Assembly: GCA_001564255.1 (NCBI GenBank)
Contig: LKNC01000138.1
Location: 1 to 7,400, forward strand
Origin: Natrialbaceae archaeon Tc-Br11_E2g1
Lineage (GTDB): Archaea > Halobacteriota > Halobacteria > Halobacteriales > Natrialbaceae
Length of the DNA stretch: 7,400 nt
Direction: 5' to 3'
The notes below the pieces were generated by a model. The model had not been told where the DNA came from, ran no database searches, and saw nothing but the letters and a program-made list of their open reading frames with translations. Numbering within the stretch: the stretch's first letter is position 1; each line of letters begins with the position of its first letter. Positions 6,784-7,400 of this stretch are shown one piece after another. A program made the translations under genes and the position numbers.

Positions 6784-7400
6784 GCGACCGTGTCGCCATC
6801 GTCGGCGGCGGCGTCGTCGGCTGTGCCGTCGCACGCGAACTCGCTCCCGACTACGACGTCGAGGTCTTCGAAAAGGGACAGCTCGCGGGCGAAGCCTCCG
6901 CGCTCGCAGCCGGCGAGGTCACGATGCTCTCGAGTTACGAGGACGAGCCGGCGATCGGCTGGCACGCGATCGACTTCTTCCGGGAGTACGACGGCACCGG
7001 GGAGTTCACCTTCACGGAACTGCCGAGTGTCGGACTCGTCACGCCCGAACGGGAGGACGAAAAGCGACGGTACGCCTCGCGAGTTGCGGCGGACGGCCTC
7101 CCCGTACGCTACCTCGAGCGTGAGAAAGCGAGCGAGCGGTATCCGACGTTCGACCTCTCGGATCACGCCGGCGTCATCGAACAGGACGTGTCGGGCTTCG
7201 TCGATCCCTATACGTTCACGATCACGCTGCACGACGACGCTCGTGACGACGGCGCAACCTTTCACACTGATACGGCCGTCCACGACCTGCTCGTCGAGGA
7301 CGACGAAGTGGTCGGGATCGACACCGAAAACGGCCGTGTCGAGGCCGATTACGTCGTCTGTGCCGCGGGCTGGCGCACGCGAGAGTTCCTCCTCGAGCAC
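6780..7400 (+). CDS. FAD-dependent oxidoreductase, DAO fold, paralogue (partial, 3' end missing)
   Basis: The first 207 residues of a second DAO-superfamily oxidase are present; the gene runs off the window. The FAD-binding start is VAIVGGGVVG (5-14), with an acidic residue closing the second strand (VFEK), and the second FAD contact is VVCAAGWRT near 193-201. It is collinear with the protein at 4596-5753: both share RELAPD, FFREYDGTG, a VDPYT block and AAGWRT at matching positions. They differ in the FAD loop after strand two: SGATGHASG in the first, AGEASALAAG here. The second enzyme may therefore act on a different substrate or have a divided role. It follows the GATase gene on the same strand, with its own promoter, and is preceded by GGAGGG. 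It probably oxidises an amine or amino acid; substrate unknown. Confidence 0.87.
   Translation, partial: MSDRVAIVGGGVVGCAVARELAPDYDVEVFEKGQLAGEASALAAGEVTMLSSYEDEPAIGWHAIDFFREYDGTGEFTFTELPSVGLVTPEREDEKRRYASRVAADGLPVRYLEREKASERYPTFDLSDHAGVIEQDVSGFVDPYTFTITLHDDARDDGATFHTDTAVHDLLVEDDEVVGIDTENGRVEADYVVCAAGWRTREFLLEH

Noticed and set aside
6708..7400. 230-residue - strand frame at the right end
   Set aside because: It is antisense to the second oxidoreductase, which has clear FAD motifs and a strong ribosome-binding site.

Overview
The window looks like chromosomal or megaplasmid DNA from a halophilic archaeon (class Halobacteria). The DNA is GC-rich with strongly GC-biased third codon positions. 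The proteins are very acidic (the binding protein is full of Asp and Glu), the lipoprotein carries a twin-arginine signal, and AT-rich TATA-like boxes sit upstream of genes that often lack a Shine-Dalgarno sequence. I cannot name the genus.

Layout, left to right. Bases 1-307 hold the C-terminal end of a glutamine-synthetase-family enzyme on the + strand. A short convergent gap with two small hairpins follows (308-404). From 4341 down to 405 on the - strand lies a complete four-gene polyamine-type ABC importer in the order potD (Tat lipoprotein binding protein), potA (ATPase), potB and potC (permeases); the last three genes overlap. A 254-bp gap carries the potD promoter and a possible remnant of a regulator gene. 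Next comes an FAD-dependent DAO-fold oxidoreductase on the - strand (4596-5753). It diverges from a class I glutamine amidotransferase-like gene on the + strand (5875-6516) across a 121-bp promoter region with one AT-rich box and a near-palindrome. After a 263-bp gap with its own promoter and a possible 47-residue ORF, a second, paralogous FAD oxidoreductase starts at 6780 and runs off the end.

Together the genes resemble the bacterial gamma-glutamyl (Puu-type) route: import of an amine (PotABCD), gamma-glutamylation (GS-family enzyme), oxidation of the adduct (FAD oxidases) and hydrolysis of the gamma-glutamyl bond (GATase-fold hydrolase). No aldehyde dehydrogenase is visible, and the substrate is inferred, not shown. 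The least explained items are the divergent palindrome, the paired oxidoreductases around the GATase gene, the 47-codon ORF with its ATGA junction, and the regulator-like fragment behind the first oxidoreductase.
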